64,000 nucleotides of DNA from Pseudomonas simiae (GTDB lineage Bacteria; Pseudomonadota; Gammaproteobacteria; Pseudomonadales; Pseudomonadaceae), in NCBI RefSeq assembly GCF_900111895.1, contig NZ_FOKB01000003.1:658869-722868 (forward strand), read 5' to 3'. Below, piece after piece: positions 32,019-40,317 of the stretch. The position numbers were made by a program, and so were the translations under genes. The notes under the pieces were generated by a model. That model made no database searches, had not been told where the DNA came from, and was given only the letters and a program-made list of their open reading frames with translations. Each line of letters begins with the position of its first letter. Position 1 is the stretch's first letter.

Positions 32019-32450
32019 TCAGATGCAGTTGACGCTGCGTTCTTCCGCGAGCAACTGACGCGCCGAGTCGTACAGCCGGATATTCGGCGTGAAGGCCAGC
32101 GAGCGGCCTTCCAGCACATAGCGCTGGCCGGCCTGGAAGTGATCGTATTCCAGGGTCATGAAGCAAGTGCGGTACATCATCTGGCTCAGCCCACCCAGCC
32201 CGCCGCCTGCCGGGACTTCAAAGTCGAAACGCACCATCAGTTCGTGATGGCCGGGCGGGAATTGGAAGAAACGTCCGTCAGCCAGGTTCTTGCCGTCCAG
32301 ACGCTGCGCCATGACCAGCTTGGAGCCCGGTGTCGGCGTGGTGAAATCGACCCAGGCTTGCTGCGGGTCCACCGGTGGTACGGGCGTTGTGGTGCAGGCA
32401 CCGAGAAACAGGGCGGCGACGGGAAGCAAGAGCTGGCGCATGGCAGGCAC
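32019..32450 (-). CDS. Putative lipoprotein
   Basis: 143 residues if the first ATG is used (140 from ATG 32441). Lipobox LFLGAC then TTTPVPPVDP, typical of a lipid-anchored envelope protein. The mature part is beta-rich (QFPPGHHELMVRFDFEVPAG, MTLEYDHFQAGQRYVLEGRS, NIRLYDSARQLL), with cysteines in TCFMTL and VNCI near the end. I do not recognise a named family. Confidence 0.75.
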   Translation of the reverse strand: MPAMRQLLLPVAALFLGACTTTPVPPVDPQQAWVDFTTPTPGSKLVMAQRLDGKNLADGRFFQFPPGHHELMVRFDFEVPAGGGLGGLSQMMYRTCFMTLEYDHFQAGQRYVLEGRSLAFTPNIRLYDSARQLLAEERSVNCI

Positions 32451-32583
32451 TCAATGGGAAGGAAGTATTGAGCCTGGCGCCGACGGCAACAGACTCCCTA
32501 TGAGTATAAACACGTCATGCCATGGAAAAATTCCACACAGGCGCGATAGTCTGGCGAGCAAATTACCCAGGAGCGGTCGGGGC

Positions 32584-33627
32584 ATGGTCAGGCGTTTTCT
32601 TCCAGGGTTGTTGGTTGTGCTGCTCAGCGGCTGCTCCAGTGTCAGTTATTACGGTCAGTTGGCCAGCGGTCAGTGGCAATTGCTGCGGGCTCGTGAGCCG
32701 GTGGCGCAGGTGATTGCCGACCCCACACGCCCTGCGTTATTGCGCGAGCACCTGGTGCAATCTCAGCGGGCGCGCACGTTCGCCAGTGAACATCTGCACC
32801 TGCCCGACAACCAGAGTTACAAGTTGTACGCCGATATCGGCCGGCCCTATGTGGTCTGGAATGTCTTCGCCACGCAGGAATTTTCCCTGTCCCCCGAAAC
32901 CCATTGCTTCCCCATTGCCGGTTGTGTGGCCTATCGCGGCTACTACAACCAGGGCGCGGCGCGTGGCGAGGCAGCGTTGTTGAAGCAGCGGGGTATGGAC
33001 GTGTCGATAGGTGGCGTTGAGGCTTACTCCACCTTGGGCTGGTTCAATGACCCGATCATGAATTCGATGATGAACTGGGGCGATGAGCGCCTGGCCACGC
33101 TGATCTTCCATGAGCTGGCGCACCAGCGTTTCTATGTGAAGGACGACACCGAATTCAACGAGTCGTTTGCCAATTTCGTTGAGCAGGAAGGTGCACGCCA
33201 ATGGCGCGCTGCGCGGGGGCTGGCGCCAGATAGCCTGTCGACGTCCAAGCAACGTGATCAGTTTATCCAACTGGTCCTCGATACCCGTCGACGCTTGGAA
33301 ACGCTCTACGCCCAGCCGTTGGCTAAGGATGCGATGCGTCAGGCCAAGGCGGCTCAGTTCGAGCGTTTGCGCGCCGATTATCGACACCTGCGTGATAACC
33401 AATGGGGCGGGGATAAGCGTTATGACGCCTGGATAAACCAGCCCATGAACAATGCGCGGTTGTTACCGTTTGGGTTGTATGACCAGTGGGTACCGGCGTT
33501 TGCGGCGTTGTTTGCGCAGGAAGGTGGGGATTGGGTGCGGTTTTATGCGGCGGTGGAGAAGCTGGGCGGGTTGCCGGTGGAGCAGCGCAAGGCGGCGTTG
33601 AAACAGTTGGAAGGTGCCGGGCTTTAG
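32584..33627 (+). CDS. Putative aminopeptidase (PF10023-type), lipoprotein
   Basis: 347 residues. Lipobox LLVVLLSGCSSVSYY. The metallopeptidase motif HELAH lies at residues 176-180, with a downstream glutamate in NESFANFVEQEG as the third zinc ligand, a gluzincin-like arrangement. Other family blocks: WNVFATQEFSLSPETHCFPI and GYYNQGAARGEA. Envelope-anchored by the lipobox; substrate unknown. Start ATG at 32584 follows CAGGAG by about 10 bases. Confidence 0.85.
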   Translation: MVRRFLPGLLVVLLSGCSSVSYYGQLASGQWQLLRAREPVAQVIADPTRPALLREHLVQSQRARTFASEHLHLPDNQSYKLYADIGRPYVVWNVFATQEFSLSPETHCFPIAGCVAYRGYYNQGAARGEAALLKQRGMDVSIGGVEAYSTLGWFNDPIMNSMMNWGDERLATLIFHELAHQRFYVKDDTEFNESFANFVEQEGARQWRAARGLAPDSLSTSKQRDQFIQLVLDTRRRLETLYAQPLAKDAMRQAKAAQFERLRADYRHLRDNQWGGDKRYDAWINQPMNNARLLPFGLYDQWVPAFAALFAQEGGDWVRFYAAVEKLGGLPVEQRKAALKQLEGAGL

Positions 33628-33631
33628 GGCC

Positions 33632-33710
33632 TCATCGCAGACAAGCCAGCTCCCACATTGGTCCTGGGTACACCGGTCAAAATGTAGGGGCTGGCGTGCC
33701 TGCGAAAGCT
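33632..33710. repeat. REP-type inverted repeat, CTGGCTTGCCTGCGA family
   Basis: TCGCAGACAAGCCAGCTCCC faces GGGGCTGGCGTGCCTGCGA about 36 bases apart, between the convergent aminopeptidase and HAD genes. Both arms have one or two substitutions. Confidence 0.75.
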
Positions 33711-33713
33711 ATC

Positions 33714-34373
33714 TCAAGAACGCTGCATAAACGCCTGGTGCATCTCGGCCAATGTCTCAAAATGCCAGGTTGGCGCCTCGGCATTCAACTCTTCAAAACT
33801 GCCAAAACCGTACCCCACCGCTGCCGAATCCAGCCCATTGCTGTGCGCACCGATCAGGTCATGCTTGCGGTCACCAATCATCAGGGTGGTGGCCGGGTCC
33901 AGGCCTTCCTCGCTCATCAGGTGGGCGATCAGTTCGACTTTGTTGGTGCGCGTGCCGTCCAGTTCGCTGCCGTAGATGACCTTGAAGTGCTTGGCGAAAT
34001 CGAAGTGCCGGGCGATCTCGCGAGCGAACACCCAAGGCTTGGACGTCGCGACGTAGAGCTGGCGTCCCTGGCCGCTCAAGTCCTCCAGCAACGGCATCAC
34101 GCCCTCGAACACGCGGTTCTCATACAGGCCGGTCACTTTGAAACGCTCGCGGTAGAAATTCACCGCCTCCCACGCCTTGGCTTCATCAAAACCGTAGAAC
34201 TGCATGAACGCTTGCAGCAACGGCGGGCCGATGAAATGTTCCAGCTGGGTCAAGTCCGGCTCGTCGATCCCCAGTTTGCCGAGGGCATATTGGATCGAAC
34301 GGGTAATGCCCTCGCGCGGGTCAGTGAGGGTACCGTCCAGGTCGAACAGCACGGTTTGGTAATGCAGAGTCAT
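33714..34373 (-). CDS. HAD-family phosphatase (phosphoglycolate phosphatase-like)
   Basis: 219 residues. Motif I LFDLDGTLTDPREG with both catalytic aspartates, motif II VATSKP, and motif III/IV TTLMIGDRKHDLIGAHSNG. A helical cap lies between about 15 and 85. The closest known group is Gph-like phosphatases, but the in vivo substrate cannot be read from sequence. Its start overlaps the stop of the upstream gamma-carbonic anhydrase gene, so they are probably coupled. Confidence 0.85.
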   Translation of the reverse strand: MTLHYQTVLFDLDGTLTDPREGITRSIQYALGKLGIDEPDLTQLEHFIGPPLLQAFMQFYGFDEAKAWEAVNFYRERFKVTGLYENRVFEGVMPLLEDLSGQGRQLYVATSKPWVFAREIARHFDFAKHFKVIYGSELDGTRTNKVELIAHLMSEEGLDPATTLMIGDRKHDLIGAHSNGLDSAAVGYGFGSFEELNAEAPTWHFETLAEMHQAFMQRS

Positions 34374-34912
34374 CGGTCGAATCCTTCAGCCAGGTGCAGG
34401 TCTTTGAGCTTCACGTAGTTCGCGGCGCTGTAGGTGAAAAAGGCGCGTTCCTTGTCAGTCAGCGGGCGGATTTGTTTAACCGGGCTGCCTACATACAAGA
34501 AGCCGCTTTCGAGTTTCTTGCCGGGCGGCACCAGGCTGCCGGCGCCGATGATCACGTCGTCTTCCACCACCGCCCCGTCCATCACGGTGCTGCCCATGCC
34601 GATCAGGATGCGATTGCCCACAGTGCAGCCATGCAGCATGACCTTGTGGGCGATGGTCACATCGTCGCCGATCAGCAGTGGGAAGCCATCCGGATTGAAG
34701 GGACCCGCGTGGGTGATGTGCAGCACGCAGCCATCCTGCACGCTGGTGCGTGCACCGATGCGGATGCGGTGCATGTCGCCGCGAATCACGGTCAGCGGCC
34801 AGACCGAGCTGTCGACGCCGATTTCGACATCGCCGATCACCACCGCCGAAATATCGACAAAAGCCCCGGCGCCCAGGGTTGGCGTATGGTTTTGGTAGGT
34901 GCGAAGGGTCAC
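34370..34912 (-). CDS. Gamma-class carbonic anhydrase family protein (YrdA-like)
   Basis: 180 residues of left-handed beta-helix hexapeptide repeats (VVIGDVEIGVDSSVWPLTVI, IRIGARTSVQDGCVLHIT, LIGDDVTIAHKVMLHGCTVG, LIGMGSTVMDGAVVEDDVII). Three metal-site histidines are in HITHAG, AHKVM and LHGC. Forms trimers; many YrdA-like members bind zinc but show little carbonic anhydrase activity. Starts with GTG at 34912. Confidence 0.88.
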   Translation of the reverse strand: MTLRTYQNHTPTLGAGAFVDISAVVIGDVEIGVDSSVWPLTVIRGDMHRIRIGARTSVQDGCVLHITHAGPFNPDGFPLLIGDDVTIAHKVMLHGCTVGNRILIGMGSTVMDGAVVEDDVIIGAGSLVPPGKKLESGFLYVGSPVKQIRPLTDKERAFFTYSAANYVKLKDLHLAEGFDR

Positions 34913-35014
34913 GATAGCCTCTCTCTCTTCTGCTGATAGCTGCGGTGGGCGTTGATTGTAATTAAGATGGCCCCATCTTTGTTCTTACCTATTTCTTCAG
35001 CCAAGGTGCCAACC

Positions 35015-37066
35015 GTGAGCGCGAACAACCCGCTTCTGCAGTCCTACGACCTGCCGCCGTTCTCGGCGATCCGTGCCGAGCACGTCCAGCCGGCCATCGA
35101 ACAGATCCTCGCCGACAACCGTGTCGCCATCGAAGGCATCCTGCAAAGCCAGGGTAAACATCCGACGTGGGCCGGGCTGGTCCTGGCGATGGATGAACTG
35201 AATGACCGCCTGGGTGCCGCCTGGAGCCCGGTCAGCCACCTCAATGCCGTGTGCAACAGCGCCGAACTGCGCGAAGCCTACGAAGGCTGCCTGCCGGCGT
35301 TGAGTGCTTACTCCACCGAGATGGGCCAGAACCGCGAATTGTTCCAGGCTTTCGAAGCCTTGGCCAACAGCCCGGAAGCCGCCGGTTTCGACGTGGCGCA
35401 AAAAACCATCCTGGAACACGCCCTGCGTGATTTCCGCCTGTCGGGTATCGATTTGCCGCCGGAGCAGCAAAAGCGTTACGCCGAAGTGCAGAGCAAACTG
35501 TCCGAGTTGGGCAGCAAATTTTCCAACCAGTTGCTGGATGCCACCCAGGCCTGGACCAAACACGTTACCGACGAAGCCACCCTCGCCGGCCTGACCGATT
35601 CGGCCAAGGCGCAAATGGCGGCCGCCGCACAGGCCAAAGGCCTCGACGGCTGGCTGATCACCCTGGAATTCCCCAGCTACTACGCGGTGATGACCTACGC
35701 CCAGGATCGCGCCCTGCGTGAAGAAGTCTACGCGGCCTACTGTACCCGTGCGTCGGACCAAGGCCCGAATGCCGGTCAGAATGATAATGGTCCGGTCATG
35801 GAACAGATCCTCGACCTGCGTCAGGAACTGGCCAAGCTGCTGGGGTATGCGTCGTTCTCCGAACTGAGCCTGGCCACCAAAATGGCCGAGTCCAGCGATC
35901 AGGTGCTGAACTTCCTGCGCGACCTGGCCAAGCGCAGCAAGCCGTTTGCCGCCCAGGACCTGCAACAGCTCAAGGCCTATGCCGCCGAACAAGGCTGCGC
36001 GGACCTGCAAAGCTGGGACAGCGGTTTCTACGGCGAAAAACTTCGTGAGCAACGCTACAGCGTTTCCCAGGAGGCCCTGCGCGCCTACTTCCCGATCGAC
36101 AAAGTATTGGGCGGCCTGTTTGCCATCGTGCAGCGCCTGTACGGCATCGAAATCGCCGAGCAGAAAGGCTTCGACACCTGGCACCCGGATGTCCGCCTGT
36201 TTGAAATCAAGGAAAACGGCCAGCACGTCGGCCGCTTCTTCTTCGACCTCTATGCCCGCGCCAACAAGCGTGGCGGTGCCTGGATGGACGGCGCCCGCGA
36301 TCGTCGTCGCACGATCGATGGCGTGCTGCAAAGCCCGGTGGCCAACCTGGTGTGCAACTTCACCCCGGCCGACAGTGGCAAGCCTGCCCTGCTGACCCAC
36401 GATGAAGTCACCACGCTGTTCCACGAGTTCGGCCACGGCCTGCACCACCTGTTGACCCGTGTTGAACATGCTGGCGTGTCGGGCATCAATGGCGTGGCCT
36501 GGGATGCGGTGGAATTGCCGAGCCAGTTCATGGAGAACTGGTGCTGGGAGCCGGAAGGCCTGGCGCTGATCTCCGGTCACTACGAAACCGGCGAGCCACT
36601 GCCCCAGGACTTGTTGGAAAAAATGCTTGCGGCGAAAAACTTCCAGTCTGGTTTGATGATGGTGCGTCAGCTGGAGTTCTCGCTGTTCGACTTTGAACTG
36701 CACGCCACCCACGGTGATGGCCGCAGCGTGGCGCAAGTGCTGGAAGGCGTGCGCGATGAGGTGTCGGTGATGCGTCCACCGGCCTACAACCGTTTTCCGA
36801 ACAGCTTCGCGCACATCTTCGCCGGTGGTTACGCCGCGGGTTACTACAGCTATAAGTGGGCCGAAGTGCTGTCGGCGGATGCCTTCTCCAAGTTTGAAGA
36901 AGAGGGCGTGCTCAACGCTGAGACTGGCCGCGCCTTCCGCGAGGCAATCCTGGCGCGTGGCGGTTCTCAGGAGCCGATGGTGCTGTTCGTCGACTTCCGC
37001 GGACGTGCGCCGTCGATTGACGCACTCTTGCGCCACAGCGGCCTGAGTGAGGACGCGGCAGCATGA
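35015..37066 (+). CDS. prlC: Oligopeptidase A (M3 family)
   Basis: 683 residues. Zinc metallopeptidase that degrades short peptides and cleaved signal peptides in the cytoplasm. The active site HEFGHGLHH starts at about residue 470, followed by the third ligand in FMENWCWEPE. I use GTG at 35015 (VSANNPLLQSYDLPP): AAGGTG lies six bases upstream, and an earlier in-frame start at 34952 adds residues foreign to the family. The stop overlaps the next ATG (ATGA). Confidence 0.95.
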   Translation: MSANNPLLQSYDLPPFSAIRAEHVQPAIEQILADNRVAIEGILQSQGKHPTWAGLVLAMDELNDRLGAAWSPVSHLNAVCNSAELREAYEGCLPALSAYSTEMGQNRELFQAFEALANSPEAAGFDVAQKTILEHALRDFRLSGIDLPPEQQKRYAEVQSKLSELGSKFSNQLLDATQAWTKHVTDEATLAGLTDSAKAQMAAAAQAKGLDGWLITLEFPSYYAVMTYAQDRALREEVYAAYCTRASDQGPNAGQNDNGPVMEQILDLRQELAKLLGYASFSELSLATKMAESSDQVLNFLRDLAKRSKPFAAQDLQQLKAYAAEQGCADLQSWDSGFYGEKLREQRYSVSQEALRAYFPIDKVLGGLFAIVQRLYGIEIAEQKGFDTWHPDVRLFEIKENGQHVGRFFFDLYARANKRGGAWMDGARDRRRTIDGVLQSPVANLVCNFTPADSGKPALLTHDEVTTLFHEFGHGLHHLLTRVEHAGVSGINGVAWDAVELPSQFMENWCWEPEGLALISGHYETGEPLPQDLLEKMLAAKNFQSGLMMVRQLEFSLFDFELHATHGDGRSVAQVLEGVRDEVSVMRPPAYNRFPNSFAHIFAGGYAAGYYSYKWAEVLSADAFSKFEEEGVLNAETGRAFREAILARGGSQEPMVLFVDFRGRAPSIDALLRHSGLSEDAAA

Positions 37067-37338
37067 GTGAAGGGCCTGTGATTACTAAAAAGCAATTTAT
37101 CGCCGGGGCGGTCTGCCCGGCGTGCAGCGAGCCGGACAAGTTGAAGATGTGGACCGAGGACAACGTGCCGCATCGCGAGTGCGTGGCCTGCGGTTACACC
37201 GACACGCTGAATGACCAAGGGTTGTCGGTCCCCAAGGAATTGGGCACACGGGTGAACACGTCGGCGTTGAAAGCGCCTGCGGACCCCAAGGTGCAGGCGG
37301 TGCAGTTCTTTCCTAACCCGAAGCTGAAAAAAGACTAA
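37063..37338 (+). CDS. yheV: YheV-family putative zinc-ribbon protein
   Basis: 91 residues. Starts TKKQFIAGAVCPACSEPDKL and continues ECVACGYTD, giving two CxxC pairs for a zinc ribbon. C-terminal FFPNPKLKKD is also typical. Translationally coupled to prlC, a gene pair conserved in gammaproteobacteria. Function unknown. Confidence 0.88.
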   Translation: MSEGPVITKKQFIAGAVCPACSEPDKLKMWTEDNVPHRECVACGYTDTLNDQGLSVPKELGTRVNTSALKAPADPKVQAVQFFPNPKLKKD

Positions 37339-37353
37339 CGGATGGCCCACTGC

Positions 37354-37375
37354 AGGAGCCGGCAAGCCGGCTCCT
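37354..37375 (+). repeat. Perfect palindrome AGGAGCCGGC/GCCGGCTCCT
   Basis: Ten-base perfect arms around AA. It lies 15 bases after the yheV stop and is followed by TGTTGTTTCTCTTCTTTT, so it can act as an intrinsic terminator of prlC-yheV. Same core as the 25.1 kb palindrome. Confidence 0.75.
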
Positions 37376-37688
37376 ACTGTTGTTTCTCTTCTTTTCCCGT
37401 TGTCGTGATCCAGTCCCTCATCGCGCTCAACGCAAACGCGCTGATGCTGCAATCGCCATTCCCCAAAGTCGTGCGCAATTTGTCGACATCGGCTCCCATC
37501 ATGTAGCGAACACCATCCTTGAAGCCATTGCTGGGGCCGAAGACCGGCAGCCCTTGATTCTTGAGCATTGTTGACATGGCCGAGCAGGAGCTCGGTGAAT
37601 GGCACTCAGGTTGGGGCCCGTCAAAGGACTGTGAATACTCAGTCTTTAGTCGCTGAAACGCTTTTCCTGATACATAGCCTGCTATCAT
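37374..37688 (-). CDS. Hypothetical orphan ORF, possibly a 5'-truncated remnant
   Basis: 104 codons from ATG 37688, with no family I recognise. The protein has three cysteines (PQPECHSPSSCSAM, GNGDCS) and ends in a Lys/Gln-rich tail. No convincing ribosome-binding site precedes the ATG, and an in-frame TAG lies two codons upstream, so it may be the remains of a longer gene. Base composition is visibly less GC-rich than its neighbours. It is flanked by a palindrome and the gluconate dehydrogenase operon. Confidence 0.4.
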   Translation of the reverse strand: MIAGYVSGKAFQRLKTEYSQSFDGPQPECHSPSSCSAMSTMLKNQGLPVFGPSNGFKDGVRYMMGADVDKLRTTLGNGDCSISAFALSAMRDWITTTGKEEKQQ

Positions 37689-37771
37689 TTGTAACTATTG
37701 ATTTCTTAAAAAGCCAAATCGCTCACTAGAAGCCGGCTGATAAACCCGTGACCACATGATGAGGTGCCACC

Positions 37772-38524
37772 ATGTCTGATCAAGATCAAGACAACCCCCG
37801 GCGTGACTTTCTGCGCAAATCCTTGACCTTGATCCCGGTGGTCACGGTTGCCAGCACCGGCCTTGGCGGCTCGATGCTGATGGCGACGCCTGAGCCGGCC
37901 CAGGCCGCGCCCGTCCAGCCTGCAGCCAGCGAAAAGGCCTACGAGCCAACTTATTTCACGGCTGAGGAGTGGACGTTTATCAATGCCGCCGTCGCGCAAT
38001 TGATCCCCGCCGATGCCCAAGGCCCAGGCGCTCTGGAAGCGGGTGCGCCGGAATACATCGACCGCCAGATGAACACGCCTTACGCCAGCGGAGCCCTGTG
38101 GTTCATGCAAGGCCCATTCAACGCCGATGCGCCGCCGGAGATGGGGTGGCAGAGCAAATTGGTGCCCAAGGAGATCTATCGCCTGGGCATTGCCGCGACG
38201 GATGCATGGTCGAAAGCGTTCAACGGCAAAGTTTTTGCTGCGCAAGACAGCGCTACCCGAGACGACATGTTACGTCGTCTGGAGGCGGGCGGCAGTGAGG
38301 TGACGGCGCATTTCGAGGCGGTGCCACCAAAGCTGTTCTTCAACCTGTTGCTGCAAAACACCAAGGAAGGCTTCTTCTGCGACCCGATCCACGGCGGCAA
38401 CAAAGGCATGGTCGGCTGGACCATGATCGGTTTTCCCGGCGCCCGCGCCGATTTCATGGACTGGGTTGAACGCAACGAGCAATACCCCTTCCCGGCAGTT
38501 TCCATCCGCGGCGAGAGGGCATAA
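37772..38524 (+). CDS. Gluconate 2-dehydrogenase-type small (gamma) subunit
   Basis: 250 residues, gluconate 2-dehydrogenase subunit 3 family (PF13618). A twin-arginine signal (NPRRDFLRKSLTLIP) directs folded export, probably carrying the FAD subunit, which lacks its own signal. The mature part has FTAEEWTFINAAVAQLIPAD and DPIHGGNKGMVGWTMIGFPG. First gene of the three-subunit operon; three-base spacing to the next gene. Confidence 0.92.
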   Translation: MSDQDQDNPRRDFLRKSLTLIPVVTVASTGLGGSMLMATPEPAQAAPVQPAASEKAYEPTYFTAEEWTFINAAVAQLIPADAQGPGALEAGAPEYIDRQMNTPYASGALWFMQGPFNADAPPEMGWQSKLVPKEIYRLGIAATDAWSKAFNGKVFAAQDSATRDDMLRRLEAGGSEVTAHFEAVPPKLFFNLLLQNTKEGFFCDPIHGGNKGMVGWTMIGFPGARADFMDWVERNEQYPFPAVSIRGERA

Positions 38525-38526
38525 AC

Positions 38527-40311
38527 GTGGCGACCATTATGAAGAAAGTGGATGCAGTGATCGTAGGCTTCGGCTGGACCGGCGCGATCATGGCCAAGGA
38601 GCTGACAGAAGCAGGCCTCAACGTGGTAGCGCTGGAGCGCGGTCCTATGCAGGACACTTACCCCGACGGCAACTATCCCCAGGTCATCGACGAATTGACC
38701 TACAGCGTGCGTAAAAAACTCTTCCAGGACATCTCCAAGGAGACAGTGACCATTCGCCATAGCGTGAATGACGTTGCCCTGCCCAACCGTCAGCTGGGCG
38801 CATTTCTGCCGGGCAATGGGGTGGGCGGAGCGGGCCTGCACTGGTCCGGCGTGCATTTCCGTGTCGACCCGATCGAGTTGCGCATGCGCAGCCACTATGA
38901 AGAACGCTACGGCAAACACTTCATTCCCAAGGACATGACCATCCAGGACTTCGGCGTGAGCTACGAAGAGCTGGAACCGTTTTTCGACTACGCGGAAAAA
39001 GTCTTCGGCACCTCTGGACAGGCTTGGACCGTAAAAGGGCAATTGGTAGGCGAAGGCCGTGGCGGTAACCCGTATGCGCCGGATCGCTCCAACCCTTTCC
39101 CGCTGGAGTCGCAGAAAAACACCGTCTCCGCACAGCTGTTTCAGAAAGCGGCTGCCGAGGTGGGTTACAAACCCTACAACCTGCCCTCAGCCAACACTTC
39201 GGGGCCTTACACCAATCCCTATGGCGCCCAGATGGGGCCGTGCAATTTTTGTGGTTTTTGCAGCGGCTACGTCTGCTACATGTATTCCAAGGCATCGCCG
39301 AACGTGAACATCCTGCCGGCGTTGCGCCAGGTGCCGAACTTTGAACTGCGGCCCAATTCCCACGTGCTCAAGGTCAACCTCGACAGCACCAAGAGCAAGG
39401 CCACTGGCGTGACGTACATCGACGCCCAGGGCCGGGAATGCGAGCAACCAGCGGAGTTGGTGATCCTCGGCGCATTCCAGTTCCACAATGTGCGCTTGAT
39501 GCTGCTCTCCGGTATCGGCAAGCCCTACGACCCGATCACCAACGAGGGCGTGGTGGGCAGAAACTTCGCCTACCAGAACATGGCCACCATCAAGGCGTTC
39601 TTCGACAAGGACACCCACACCAACAACTTCATCGGCGCCGGCGGCAATGGCGTGGCCATCGATGATTTCAACGCCGACAACTTCGACCACGGGCCCCATG
39701 GCTTTGTGGGCGGTTCGCCGATGTGGGTCAACCAGGCCGGCAGTCGACCGATTGCCGGTACGTCCAACCCGCCGGGCACCCCGGCGTGGGGCAGCGCCTG
39801 GAAGCGCGCCACCGCCGATTACTACACCCACCAGGTGTCGATGGATGCCCACGGTGCCCATCAGTCCTACCGGGGTAACTACCTGGATCTGGACCCGGTG
39901 TACCGCGATGCCTACGGCCAGCCGTTGCTGCGGATGACGTTCGATTGGCAGGAAAACGACATCAAGATGAACCGCTTCATGGTCGAGAAAATGGGCAAGG
40001 TCGCTGAAGCGATGAACCCCAAGGCAATTGCTGTGCTCGGCAAAAAAGTCGGCGAACACTTCAACACGGCGTCGTACCAGACCACCCACCTCAACGGTGG
40101 CGCGATCATGGGCACCGACCCGAAAACCAGTGCATTGAATCGCTACCTGCAGTGCTGGGATGTGCACAACGTGTTTGTCCCAGGTGCATCCGCTTTCCCA
40201 CAAGGCTTGGGCTACAACCCTACAGGCCTGGTGGCGGCGTTGACCTACTGGTCGGCGCGGGCGATCCGCGAGCAGTACCTGAAAAACCCCGGCCCACTGG
40301 TTCAGGCATAA
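38527..40311 (+). CDS. Membrane-bound gluconate 2-dehydrogenase-type FAD (alpha) subunit
   Basis: 594 residues, GMC oxidoreductase family. FAD-binding VDAVIVGFGWTGAIMAKEL at the N-terminus. The cysteine cluster MGPCNFCGFCSGYVCYMY resembles the iron-sulfur ligands described in related FAD glucose dehydrogenases. C-terminal substrate domain has TTHLNGGAIMGTDP (catalytic His) and GLGYNPTGLVAAL (Asn partner). Oxidises gluconate to 2-ketogluconate in the periplasm if the family call is right; other sugar acids or polyols are possible. GTG start at 38527; ATG 38539 is an alternative. Confidence 0.88.
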   Translation: MATIMKKVDAVIVGFGWTGAIMAKELTEAGLNVVALERGPMQDTYPDGNYPQVIDELTYSVRKKLFQDISKETVTIRHSVNDVALPNRQLGAFLPGNGVGGAGLHWSGVHFRVDPIELRMRSHYEERYGKHFIPKDMTIQDFGVSYEELEPFFDYAEKVFGTSGQAWTVKGQLVGEGRGGNPYAPDRSNPFPLESQKNTVSAQLFQKAAAEVGYKPYNLPSANTSGPYTNPYGAQMGPCNFCGFCSGYVCYMYSKASPNVNILPALRQVPNFELRPNSHVLKVNLDSTKSKATGVTYIDAQGRECEQPAELVILGAFQFHNVRLMLLSGIGKPYDPITNEGVVGRNFAYQNMATIKAFFDKDTHTNNFIGAGGNGVAIDDFNADNFDHGPHGFVGGSPMWVNQAGSRPIAGTSNPPGTPAWGSAWKRATADYYTHQVSMDAHGAHQSYRGNYLDLDPVYRDAYGQPLLRMTFDWQENDIKMNRFMVEKMGKVAEAMNPKAIAVLGKKVGEHFNTASYQTTHLNGGAIMGTDPKTSALNRYLQCWDVHNVFVPGASAFPQGLGYNPTGLVAALTYWSARAIREQYLKNPGPLVQA

Positions 40312-40317
40312 GGAGCG

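Noticed and set aside
34997..37036. Open frame of 679 codons opposite prlC
   Set aside because: Shadow of a clearly recognised M3 peptidase; the translation is a His/Gln/Val-rich pattern typical of antisense frames.
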